From Oscillospiraceae bacterium (GTDB lineage Bacteria > Bacillota > Clostridia > Oscillospirales > SIG627): a stretch of DNA of 46,667 nucleotides. Shown piece by piece: positions 33,529-40,818 of the stretch (within the stretch, counting starts at the first letter, position 1; each line of letters opens with the position of its first letter). The position numbers were made by a program, and so were the translations under genes. The notes under the pieces were generated by a model. That model did no database searches. It was not told the DNA's origin and saw only the letters and a list, made by a program, of their open reading frames with translations. The stretch is taken from NCBI GenBank assembly GCA_034925865.1, contig JAYFRN010000037.1, positions 1 through 46,667 on the forward strand. Reading direction: 5' to 3'.

Positions 33529-34170
33529 ATGAAGCGACGTTTTTTGTGTTTATTTCTTAGCTTATTAATATGTGCTGCACTTTTATGTTCCTGCGTTCCG
33601 CGCGGATATACAATGTATGAAAACAAAGACTCCGAAATTTCGATTATTTACCCTTCTGATTGGGAAAAGAGGGAATACGACGGCTCGATAATTAACTTTT
33701 TCACTCCACCTGTTGACGAATCCGACGATTTTCAGGAAAATGTAAGCGTAGTCACGATTATGCTCACAAATATCGACCGCAACAACAACGGAATACCGGA
33801 CACAATAACTCTGGACGATTATCTTGAAATTTCCAAAGAGGAAATAAACACATACATTTCAGATTATAATGAAATATCGATCAAAGACATAAAGGTCGGG
33901 AATCTGGACGCAAAGCGGATTGTATATACCGGAAGCATTGTCAGCGAGTCTGCCGAAACCGTCAGTACTGGCGGCACCGATGGCACCGGCGAAGCTTCAT
34001 CAGAAGCCGGATCGTCATTGGAAACTCCGTATAATAATTATAAATGGATTCAAGTCATAGTCATACATAACCGTGTCGCATATCTTATAACATATACAGC
34101 TCTTCCGGATAGTAATACCGGATATGAAGAGCAATTCGATACAATGATATCAAACTGGCGTATCAGATAA
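33529..34170 (+). CDS. Lipoprotein, PsbP/DUF1795-like
   Basis: 213 residues. The signal peptide (1-22) ends in the lipobox LCSC, so it is probably lipidated at Cys22 and held outside the membrane. The mature part begins with YTMYENKDSEISIIYPSDWEKREYDG, the pattern of PsbP-like/DUF1795 proteins (short beta-strand domain with a Pro-x-x-Trp). A Ser/Thr/Gly-rich loop (about 140-163) interrupts the domain. Function unknown. GAAAGG precedes the start. It lies upstream of the lipid kinase gene on the same strand with a 59-nt spacer. Confidence 0.85.
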   Translation: MKRRFLCLFLSLLICAALLCSCVPRGYTMYENKDSEISIIYPSDWEKREYDGSIINFFTPPVDESDDFQENVSVVTIMLTNIDRNNNGIPDTITLDDYLEISKEEINTYISDYNEISIKDIKVGNLDAKRIVYTGSIVSESAETVSTGGTDGTGEASSEAGSSLETPYNNYKWIQVIVIHNRVAYLITYTALPDSNTGYEEQFDTMISNWRIR

Positions 34171-34229
34171 ATAATTTCTTGTTAGAACAATGTAAATATT
34201 AATGCTGAATTATTAAGGGAATATAATTT

Positions 34230-35168
34230 ATGGATCTCGTCTTTATCATCAACCCTATCGCCGGGAGCGGTAAACGTCAATCAGAGATCAAAATGAAAAT
34301 CGAGTCAGCTGCCAGAGAAATGAAATTTAGCTATGTAATATATGAGACTACATGCGTCGGAGACGCGTGCAGATTCGCGGCCGAATATATGGCACCCGAG
34401 TCCGGGGCCTGCCTATTTGCGTGCGGCGGAGACGGAACTTTGAATGAGGTTGCAAATGGCATTGCGGAAAATAAAGCTTCGGATAAGCTGATACTGGGTA
34501 TGATACCCATAGGAACCGGAAACGATTTTACGAAATGCTTCGGCGACATTGAACGCTTTTGTGATATACCGACTCAAATTGAAGGTAATCCCATAGTAAT
34601 TGACGCAATACGCTTCTCCGCCGATAATAACCATGACAAGCTTGCAGTAAACATGTTCAATATGGGCTTTGACAGCGCGGTGGTTGCCCAATCAGAGCGC
34701 ATCAGGAGGTTTCCGCTGCTGTCTGGACCTATATCGTATACAATAGGGATTATTGTAGAGCTCTTTTCTCTTCCGCATGAAAATCTGACTATTATAATAG
34801 ATGATTCCGAAGTTATAACGGGAGAATTTTTGCTTACAGCCATCGGAAACGGGACTCACTACGGGGGAGGATATAACGCCACTCCCGATGCAAGAATCAA
34901 CGACGGCATGCTCAATATGACTCTCGTAAAAATGACCAGCCGCCTGAACTTTATTTCCCTTGTGGGAGCTTATAAAAATGGCACAATACGTAATTCAGAA
35001 GCAGGAAAAAAACTCGTTATTTACAAGAAATTAAAAACACTATCAATCATTGCTCACCGAAGAACGAGCATTTGCATTGACGGAGAACTTTTCAGAGCGC
35101 ATCGGCTGGATCTGACGGTTATACCAGGATTATTGCGTTTTAATCTGCCTAAAGGCATCAGTTATTAA
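34230..35168 (+). CDS. Diacylglycerol kinase-family lipid kinase (YegS/DgkB type)
   Basis: 312 residues. IINPIAGSGK (6-15) and GGDGTLNEVANG (66-77) are the nucleotide-binding signature of the diacylglycerol kinase catalytic domain, followed by IPIGTGNDFTKCFG (93-106). The C-terminal beta-sandwich holds GNGTHYGGGYNATPDARINDGML, which carries the conserved acidic residues. The soluble enzyme should phosphorylate diacylglycerol or a related lipid at the membrane, recycling lipids for phosphatidate. AAGGGAA is upstream of the ATG. The tRNA promoter follows 50 nt after the stop codon. Confidence 0.95.
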   Translation: MDLVFIINPIAGSGKRQSEIKMKIESAAREMKFSYVIYETTCVGDACRFAAEYMAPESGACLFACGGDGTLNEVANGIAENKASDKLILGMIPIGTGNDFTKCFGDIERFCDIPTQIEGNPIVIDAIRFSADNNHDKLAVNMFNMGFDSAVVAQSERIRRFPLLSGPISYTIGIIVELFSLPHENLTIIIDDSEVITGEFLLTAIGNGTHYGGGYNATPDARINDGMLNMTLVKMTSRLNFISLVGAYKNGTIRNSEAGKKLVIYKKLKTLSIIAHRRTSICIDGELFRAHRLDLTVIPGLLRFNLPKGISY

Positions 35169-35217
35169 TTCTGAATCGTTACCAAAAATTTTGAAGAAAA
35201 AATTCTAAAAAAACCAG

Positions 35218-35246
35218 TTGACAAAACGGATTTGATATGGTATACT
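35218..35246 (+). promoter_or_regulatory. Promoter of the tRNA-Met/tRNA-Glu unit
   Basis: TTGACA (35218-35223) and TATACT (35241-35246), 17 bp apart, ending 21 nt before the mature tRNA-Met. Confidence 0.8.
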
Positions 35247-35267
35247 TCATAAGTCGTTGCGATAAAT

Positions 35268-35344
35268 GGCGGAATAGCTCAGCTGGCTAGAGCATTCGGT
35301 TCATACCCGACAGGTCATAGGTTCAAATCCTATTTCCGCTACCA
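35268..35344 (+). tRNA. tRNA-Met (CAT), elongator type
   Basis: 77 nt with encoded CCA. The acceptor GGCGGAA pairs with TTCCGCT, the D stem GCTC with GAGC, the anticodon loop is TTCATAC, and the T loop is GTTCAAATC. The outermost anticodon-stem pair (27-43) is a T-C mismatch. It starts with G-U rather than the unpaired C-A of an initiator, so it is an elongator; a lysidine-modified tRNA-Ile2 with the same CAT anticodon cannot be excluded. Confidence 0.93.
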
Positions 35345-35349
35345 TATAC

Positions 35350-35424
35350 GGCCCGTTGGTCAAGCGGTTAAGACACCGCCCTTTCACGGCGGTATCAGGA
35401 GTTCGATTCTCCTACGGGTCACCA
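35350..35424 (+). tRNA. tRNA-Glu (TTC)
   Basis: 75 nt with encoded CCA. The acceptor GGCCCGT pairs with ACGGGTC, the anticodon stem CCGCC with GGCGG, and the loop CTTTCAC gives anticodon TTC. It is 5 nt after tRNA-Met and cotranscribed. Confidence 0.96.
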
Positions 35425-35426
35425 TG

Positions 35427-35454
35427 AAAAACCTCGTCGATCGACGAGGTTTTT
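35427..35454 (+). terminator. Terminator of the tRNA-Met/Glu unit
   Basis: A perfect 28-bp palindrome, AAAAACCTCGTCGA with its reverse complement, ending in TTTTT, two bases after the tRNA-Glu CCA. Confidence 0.85.
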
Positions 35455-35541
35455 CAAACTAATTATCAGTTTACATGGCCTCGGCTTTTATATAGCAAAA
35501 ATATTTAGTTCACCATTTTCAACTTCATACTTAAACTTAAT

Positions 35542-35617
35542 CGGGGTGTAGCGCAGTTGGTAGCGCGCATGGTTTGGGACCATGATGCCGCAGGTTCAAA
35601 TCCTGTCACTCCGACCA
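35542..35617 (+). tRNA. tRNA-Pro (TGG)
   Basis: 76 nt with encoded CCA. The acceptor CGGGGTG pairs with CACTCCG, the anticodon stem CATGG with CCATG, and the loop TTTGGGA gives anticodon TGG. It is separated from tRNA-Glu by a terminator, so it needs its own promoter, for which I see no clear consensus pair. Confidence 0.96.
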
Positions 35618-35656
35618 AAAATCCGACTGAAAAGTAATGATTTCAGCCGGATTTTT
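35617..35656 (+). terminator. Terminator of tRNA-Pro
   Basis: AAAAATCCG and CTGAAA pair with TTTCAG and CGGATTTTT, starting at the last base of the tRNA. Confidence 0.85.
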
Positions 35657-35905
35657 ATATGCGATGTATAATTTCAGAGAAGGAAAAATATTGACCACAT
35701 AGTACTCTTATGAGAATGTAAAAAACGTTTTCAGCATTACACGCCATAACGTTTATTCTTTGTTTTATTGCGGCTCAAATTTTTAATATTTTGGCGAATC
35801 CGATATAAATTTTACTACTATTACAATTAATTAACTCAAAGTTAAATTCAACTTGCTTAATGTTATCTGTACAAATGCTATCAAGAAAGTTATTATATTA
35901 TCAGA
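35657..35905. other. Intergenic stretch with no recognised feature
   Basis: AT-rich spacer between the tRNA-Pro terminator and the regulator gene. Only scattered AT-rich words are seen, with no convincing promoter pair, repeat or open frame. Confidence 0.4.
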
Positions 35906-35919
35906 ATCAAGCGCTTGAT
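35906..35919. promoter_or_regulatory. Palindromic candidate operator of the XRE regulator
   Basis: A perfect 14-bp palindrome (ATCAAGC and GCTTGAT) that ends 25 nt before the regulator's start codon, where an autoregulatory operator is expected for an XRE repressor. Binding is inference. Confidence 0.4.
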
Positions 35920-35944
35920 TACTTTTATGAATGGAGATACGAAT

Positions 35945-37015
35945 ATGAAAATCAGAATAGGTGAAAATATCAAACGCCTGCGCAAAGCAAAAAGCCTGAC
36001 ACAGGAGCAGCTTGCGGAACTAATGAATATTTCCTGTGCGGCGGTAAGCAAATGGGAGTCAGCGGACACATATCCGGACATTACATTGATTTTCCCGCTT
36101 GCTAATCTTTTTGAGGTCAGCGTTGATGAACTGATGGGTTATGATTCTGAACTGATTGAAAGTGAACTCAAAAAAGTGTTGGATAGTTACAGACAGCTTC
36201 AGTATGAAGGAAAATATTCTGAAGCCAGTAAATATATTGCCAAAGCACACAGCGAATATCCTAATGATTACAGAATAATGAATTGCTATATGTGGGATGT
36301 TGCCGGTGGGTCTGTCGAAAATGATCCGGAATTGCTGAAAGCGCATAGTGACGAACTGATGCAAATTTGTGACTGTATCCTCGGCGGATGTACTGATGAA
36401 GATCTTCGGCTCGAAAGCATGACGATGAAGGCAAAACTGCTGTATGCCTCCGGCGACACACAGGCCGCTTTGACGTTGCTTTCCGAATTTCCTTCGTGGT
36501 ATCAAAGCTCTGGGCAAAAAACCGAACAACTCTTTTCCAAAGATACACAGGATTTCAGATATTGGGTACGCCGCAATCTTTATGAACTCGCCAATTTTTC
36601 CGCTGATAAAGCAGCAAAAGTGATATTTTTCGATGATTCTGAGGATTTCTCGGAAAAAGTCATGAGAGCTGAGCATATCGGAGATTCAATCGCATACTCC
36701 TATCGTGAAACAGGAGAAACATTCCTGTGTCTGATGGCAGAATCCGTATATGGAAGACTGGCGAATGATATGGTGTTCCGCGGCGGAGAAATAAACGATA
36801 TTATCCGTATCAGGGATAAATACCTGATGTTTGTTAAATCCGTGACCGAAATATCGAATCAAGATGTGGTTTTACGCGATCTGATCAAGTATGAGTATCA
36901 TGCCGATAATCTCTTGGATTGGACTCTTGATTACTATCTGTCAACAAACAATAAGGTTCTTGCCGGGCTTCGTGAAAACAACGCGTATATGGATATGCTT
37001 AAAAAATACAAATAA
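35945..37015 (+). CDS. XRE-family transcriptional regulator with helical C-terminal domain
   Basis: 356 residues from the ATG at 35945 (GGAGA nine nt upstream; an in-frame ATG at 35915 has no such site). Residues 5-65 are a Cro/C1-type helix-turn-helix (IGENIKRLRKAKSLTQEQLAELMNISCAAVSKWESADTYPD). Residues ~68-356 are mostly helical and contain tetratricopeptide-like spacing (EGKYSEASKYIAKAHSEYPNDYRI), which suggests a sensor part that binds a peptide or protein. Such regulators are common in Clostridia. It stands alone, with a terminator after it, next to a decayed integrase. The regulated genes are unknown; a palindrome just upstream suggests self-control. Confidence 0.9.
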   Translation: MKIRIGENIKRLRKAKSLTQEQLAELMNISCAAVSKWESADTYPDITLIFPLANLFEVSVDELMGYDSELIESELKKVLDSYRQLQYEGKYSEASKYIAKAHSEYPNDYRIMNCYMWDVAGGSVENDPELLKAHSDELMQICDCILGGCTDEDLRLESMTMKAKLLYASGDTQAALTLLSEFPSWYQSSGQKTEQLFSKDTQDFRYWVRRNLYELANFSADKAAKVIFFDDSEDFSEKVMRAEHIGDSIAYSYRETGETFLCLMAESVYGRLANDMVFRGGEINDIIRIRDKYLMFVKSVTEISNQDVVLRDLIKYEYHADNLLDWTLDYYLSTNNKVLAGLRENNAYMDMLKKYK

Positions 37016-37023
37016 TAACTTAT

Positions 37024-37049
37024 AGCCGGGCAGTTTCGCCCGGCTTTTT
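37024..37049 (+). terminator. Terminator after the XRE regulator
   Basis: AGCCGGGC pairs with GCCCGGCT around AGTTTC, followed by TTTTT, nine nt after the stop codon. Confidence 0.85.
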
Positions 37050-37051
37050 CT

Positions 37052-37560
37052 TTACACGTCCGCTTTTTCCGCTGCCGCTTTCATCGCGGATTTTTCTTCT
37101 GCAATCTGCGCCCTTGCTTGCACAATTTTTATTCCGGCAACTCAACGCATTTCTCTTGCGTTTTGCGTAGACGTTTTGACTCTCTCGCCGTGAGCGTTTG
37201 TCGGCGTATATCTGCCTTCGTATAGATGGTTGTTGATCTCATAAATCCCACCCGTTCCGCTTTTCCGCACTTCGCTCTTGTACGGCTCAAGCCCTTTGAT
37301 AACAGCTTCTTGCGGTTCGGTGCTCTCATGCTTGTTCCGCCGATGCTTCGCTTGGCTCGTATGCCTCACCTTTGCCCATACCGCTCACGATTTTTGCCGC
37401 AGCCTGATGTTGCATGGTGTCGGTCACGTGGCTATAAATATCAATCGTCGTTGAGGAAGAAATATGGCCTATATGGCTGAGAGCCTCTTGATGTTCACGC
37501 CATGTTTCAGCGCGGTTGTATCTCAGCGTGTATCACGTTGGTTAAACCGCTTCCACAGCC
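37052..37560 (-). pseudogene. Decayed tyrosine integrase (site-specific recombinase) fragments
   Basis: On the minus strand, 37560-37326 encodes, with frameshifts, the C-terminal part of a tyrosine recombinase: HGVNIK in one frame, then EALSHIGHISSSTTIDIYSHV in another, which includes the catalytic His region and the active Tyr, followed by a normal stop. Directly after it, 37369-37052 encodes a region like the N-terminal arm-binding domain of Tn916-type integrases (GTGGIYEINNHLYEGRYTPTNAHGERVK, then TQEKCVEL and KIVQARAQIAEEKSAMKAAAEKADV), again broken by frameshifts. So the C-terminal piece precedes the N-terminal piece, either remains of two tandem integrases or a rearranged single one. 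Confidence 0.7.
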
Positions 37561-37569
37561 GGTAATATA

Positions 37570-37665
37570 TGTATCTGAATAATAAAAAATATTAAGACCA
37601 TGGGTATTATAACATAATTTTCTGATGCTTTCTGTAAGAATTTTGAAATAAATGTCGAATAATGG
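37570..37665. other. AT-rich spacer between integrase remnant and cas promoter
   Basis: Nothing recognised apart from strong AT bias. Confidence 0.4.
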
Positions 37666-37694
37666 TTGACAATGGAAATAATAGATATTATAAT
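37666..37694 (+). promoter_or_regulatory. Consensus promoter of the cas operon
   Basis: TTGACA (37666-37671) and TATAAT (37689-37694), 17 bp apart, both perfect, giving a leader of about 140 nt before cas3. The seven cas genes overlap or nearly touch, so this one promoter could transcribe them all. Confidence 0.8.
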
Positions 37695-37840
37695 AAAAAT
37701 AAAAAGAAAATATAAATATTAAATATATAAAATGGTGATTTATGAAATATGCTCATATTTCCGAAGATGGCAATTGTTAATAAAATAATAACGCAGAAAG
37801 CGTAACAGATATGAAAATGATATAGAATATGAGGTAGAAC

Positions 37841-40069
37841 ATGGAGATTTATGCACGTAAAACGGATGACGGTCGAAAACAGACTCTTTTTGCGCATTCG
37901 GAAAGAGTTGCGGAATTTTCATCACAGTGGGCAAATTTGTTCAAGAGCGCTACACTGGCAAAAATTGCGGGAGTATACCATGATGCAGGTAAGGCGACAG
38001 TAGAATTTCAAAATTACTTATTTTCCGAAGAAGCAAAGCGGGGAAGCGTTAATCATAGTATATATGGCGCGAAAAGAGCATTTGAAGATTATTATGATTG
38101 TTTACCGGTAGCTGAGATACTTGCCAATATAATAATATCACACCACAGAAGCTTACGTGATTATTTATCTCCTGACGGCTGCACACCGCTTATTTCAGAA
38201 CTACAATCATGTTCGAATAAGCTCAGCCTAGACCAAAATTTGAAGCTTGATTCCAATATATTATATAAAGAAATTCAATCTGTAATAAATATTTCACCGG
38301 ATAAGAGATTTGGTGCGATGATGCTGACTAAGTTACTATTTTCATGTATCGTTGATGCGGACAGGCTCGATGCATATCTTTTCGAGCGTTGCGAAGTTCA
38401 TAATCCAAAATGCCCGGACTGGGAAGGGATGCTGATTGAATTAAACAACCGTCTGAACATTATGAATAACGAAAGTAAAAAGAATAAATCAGACAAATCG
38501 ATACTTGAATTGCGAAATAATATATCCATACAATGCGCGAAATCCGGAATGCGAGAAAAAGGAATCTATAAACTGGAAGTCCCGACAGGTGGCGGAAAAA
38601 CCCTATCAAGTCTAAGATTCGCACTTGAACATGCAAATAAGCATAATTTCGACCGGATAATATATGTAATACCCTACCTTTCAATATTATCTCAAACCGC
38701 AATTGAAATCCGAAAGGCGCTGAATGTCGATAGTGATACGGTTTTGGAACATCATTCGAATGTTCTGCCCGATGATCCTGAATACTACAAGCTACAAACC
38801 AACCGCTGGGATTCGCAGATTATTCTGACTACACAAGTGCAGTTTTTGGAAAGTGTGTTTTCAGCCAAGGGCAGCGATTTACGGAAATTGCATAATATGA
38901 CGAACAGCATTATTATCTTTGACGAGGTGCAAACCCTTCCGGTAAAATGCGTTCATTTGTTCAATAGTGTTGTGAATTTTATTTATAAAGTATGTGGTAC
39001 AACCGTACTTCTATGTACAGCGACACAACCATTACTTGATAAAGTGGCACGTCCAATAATTCTTTCCGAATACCCTTCTATAGCCGTTTGCAAAAAAATT
39101 CCAAAACGCACAGATATTGTCAGCATGATACGCCCTGCTGGTTATTCACCGGAAGACTTAAGCAGGTTTACCCTTGAAAAGCATCACACTTCGACTCTTA
39201 TTATAGTCAATACAAAAGACGCTGCCAAGTCGCTTTACCTGCGTCTTAAAACTCAAACAAAAATTGTTTTACATCTAAGTACAAATATGTGTCCCGCTCA
39301 TCGTGATAATGTAATTTCTAAGCTTCGCTGCTGCCTATCGCAGAATGAAAATGTAATCTGCGTTTCGACACAGCTCATCGAAGCGGGTGTTGATATTTCA
39401 TTTGAATGTGTAATACGCGATTTAGCGGGGCTGGACAGTATATACCAGGCAGCAGGACGATGTAATAGACACAACGAGTTTGGAGAAGTGAAAAATGTCT
39501 ATGTTGTAAATATAACTGGCGAGAATTTAAACAGACTTGAAGATATCAAAGAAGGCGCCGACGCGACCAGAAGGCTTATAAATGAAGGACAATTGGATAT
39601 AGATCGTTATTATACATATTATTTCTATGAACGTAGAAACCAGATGGATTATCCTACAAAAGGAGGGGGATCAATTTATGATCTACTGACAAACAATAAT
39701 CAAGGTCGGAATGCGTATAAAACCTATGTGGGTGACAAAAAATCACCACCTGCGCTGACCTGCGCAATAAAGTCGGCTGCAGATGAATTCTATGTTATAG
39801 CTCCGGGTCAGACCGAGGTGTTGACCTATTATGGGGACAGTAAAGAATTGCTGGATGAATACCGAACCGAAAACGATTTGAATAAGAAGAAAATATTATT
39901 ACGCCGTATAGAACGCTATATGGTATCTCTTTACAAATTTCAAACAGACGAGCTTCTTTCTCGCGGTGCGCTTTCGAATGATAATGGTCTGACAATTCTT
40001 GCAGACGGTTTTTACGATGAAGAACTGGGTATTGACATTACAGGCAACCACACTTTTTTGAATGTATGA
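37841..40069 (+). CDS. cas3: CRISPR-associated nuclease/helicase Cas3 (type I-C)
   Basis: 742 residues. It is recruited by Cascade to cut and unwind target DNA. The N-terminal HD nuclease domain has His19, His47-Asp48 (YHDAGKA), NHSIYGA (His72) and His101-102. The helicase domain has Walker A TGGGKT (249-254), DEVQ box (361-364, in IIFDEVQTLP), CTATQP (motif III) and QAAGRCNR (motif VI, 536-543). All key residues appear intact, so it should be active. GAGGT lies 8 nt upstream. Its stop overlaps the cas5c start as ATGA. First gene of a complete type I-C operon. Confidence 0.97.
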   Translation: MEIYARKTDDGRKQTLFAHSERVAEFSSQWANLFKSATLAKIAGVYHDAGKATVEFQNYLFSEEAKRGSVNHSIYGAKRAFEDYYDCLPVAEILANIIISHHRSLRDYLSPDGCTPLISELQSCSNKLSLDQNLKLDSNILYKEIQSVINISPDKRFGAMMLTKLLFSCIVDADRLDAYLFERCEVHNPKCPDWEGMLIELNNRLNIMNNESKKNKSDKSILELRNNISIQCAKSGMREKGIYKLEVPTGGGKTLSSLRFALEHANKHNFDRIIYVIPYLSILSQTAIEIRKALNVDSDTVLEHHSNVLPDDPEYYKLQTNRWDSQIILTTQVQFLESVFSAKGSDLRKLHNMTNSIIIFDEVQTLPVKCVHLFNSVVNFIYKVCGTTVLLCTATQPLLDKVARPIILSEYPSIAVCKKIPKRTDIVSMIRPAGYSPEDLSRFTLEKHHTSTLIIVNTKDAAKSLYLRLKTQTKIVLHLSTNMCPAHRDNVISKLRCCLSQNENVICVSTQLIEAGVDISFECVIRDLAGLDSIYQAAGRCNRHNEFGEVKNVYVVNITGENLNRLEDIKEGADATRRLINEGQLDIDRYYTYYFYERRNQMDYPTKGGGSIYDLLTNNNQGRNAYKTYVGDKKSPPALTCAIKSAADEFYVIAPGQTEVLTYYGDSKELLDEYRTENDLNKKKILLRRIERYMVSLYKFQTDELLSRGALSNDNGLTILADGFYDEELGIDITGNHTFLNV

Positions 40070-40818
40070 GGTTTATTATAATGGAGGAGAAAAGAAATTC
40101 GGTAAGTTTTAAGGTTTATGGTAGATACGCGCTGTTTTCTGACCCGATAACGCGTCCCGGAGGTGAGAAATTCAGCTACCAGACCCCTACATATCAGGCG
40201 CTGAAGGGCATTCTCGAGAGTATATACTGGAAGCCGACAATTATTTGGTATATCGACGCGGTTCGTGTTATCAAAAAAATACAGACCGAAAGCAAAGGTA
40301 TACGCACTATACTAATACAACCTAAAAAAAAGAATGTAAAAAACGACTTATCATATTACACATATTTACGTGATGTTGAATACAGGGTTTTAGCTCATTT
40401 TGAATGGAATGAACAAAGAACCGATTTGATTGAAGACAGAGACGAACACAAGCATCATAATATAGCAAAACGCTGTATAGAGCAGGGAGGACGCCGGGAT
40501 ATATTTTTAGGAACAAGGGAATGCCAAGCATATGTTGAGCCTTGTATTTTCAAAGAAGGGGCGGGGTTTTATGATAACTATGGTCCGCTCGATTTCGGTC
40601 TGATGTTCCACAGCTTCGGTTACCCCGATGAAACCGGTAAAAATGAGTTGGTCGTGCGGCTGTGGAAACAAAATATGAAAGATGGGATTATTGAATTCCC
40701 CAATCCTGCAAAAGTTGAACTAAGCCGCACTGTGCGTCAATATAGTCCAAAATATAAATTCAAGCGTTTTACTAAGGGCGTTAATTTTAAGGTAGAGGAA
40801 GAAGGTGAATTTGAGTGA
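40066..40818 (+). CDS. cas5c: Cas5c (Cas5d), crRNA-processing endoribonuclease of type I-C Cascade
   Basis: 250 residues from 40066 (245 from an in-frame ATG at 40081). It carries the family start SFKVYGRYALFSDPITRPGGEKFSYQTPTYQALKGILESIYWKP. In type I-C there is no Cas6; Cas5 cuts pre-crRNA using Tyr, Lys and His residues. Likely candidates here are the Tyr of GRYALF or SYQTPTY and the Lys-His of EHKHHNIAKR (inference by analogy with Bacillus halodurans Cas5d). It then stays on the 5' handle of the crRNA. It overlaps cas3 (ATGA) and cas8c (GTGA) by 4 nt each, so the three are translationally coupled. Confidence 0.95.
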   Translation: MRFIIMEEKRNSVSFKVYGRYALFSDPITRPGGEKFSYQTPTYQALKGILESIYWKPTIIWYIDAVRVIKKIQTESKGIRTILIQPKKKNVKNDLSYYTYLRDVEYRVLAHFEWNEQRTDLIEDRDEHKHHNIAKRCIEQGGRRDIFLGTRECQAYVEPCIFKEGAGFYDNYGPLDFGLMFHSFGYPDETGKNELVVRLWKQNMKDGIIEFPNPAKVELSRTVRQYSPKYKFKRFTKGVNFKVEEEGEFE

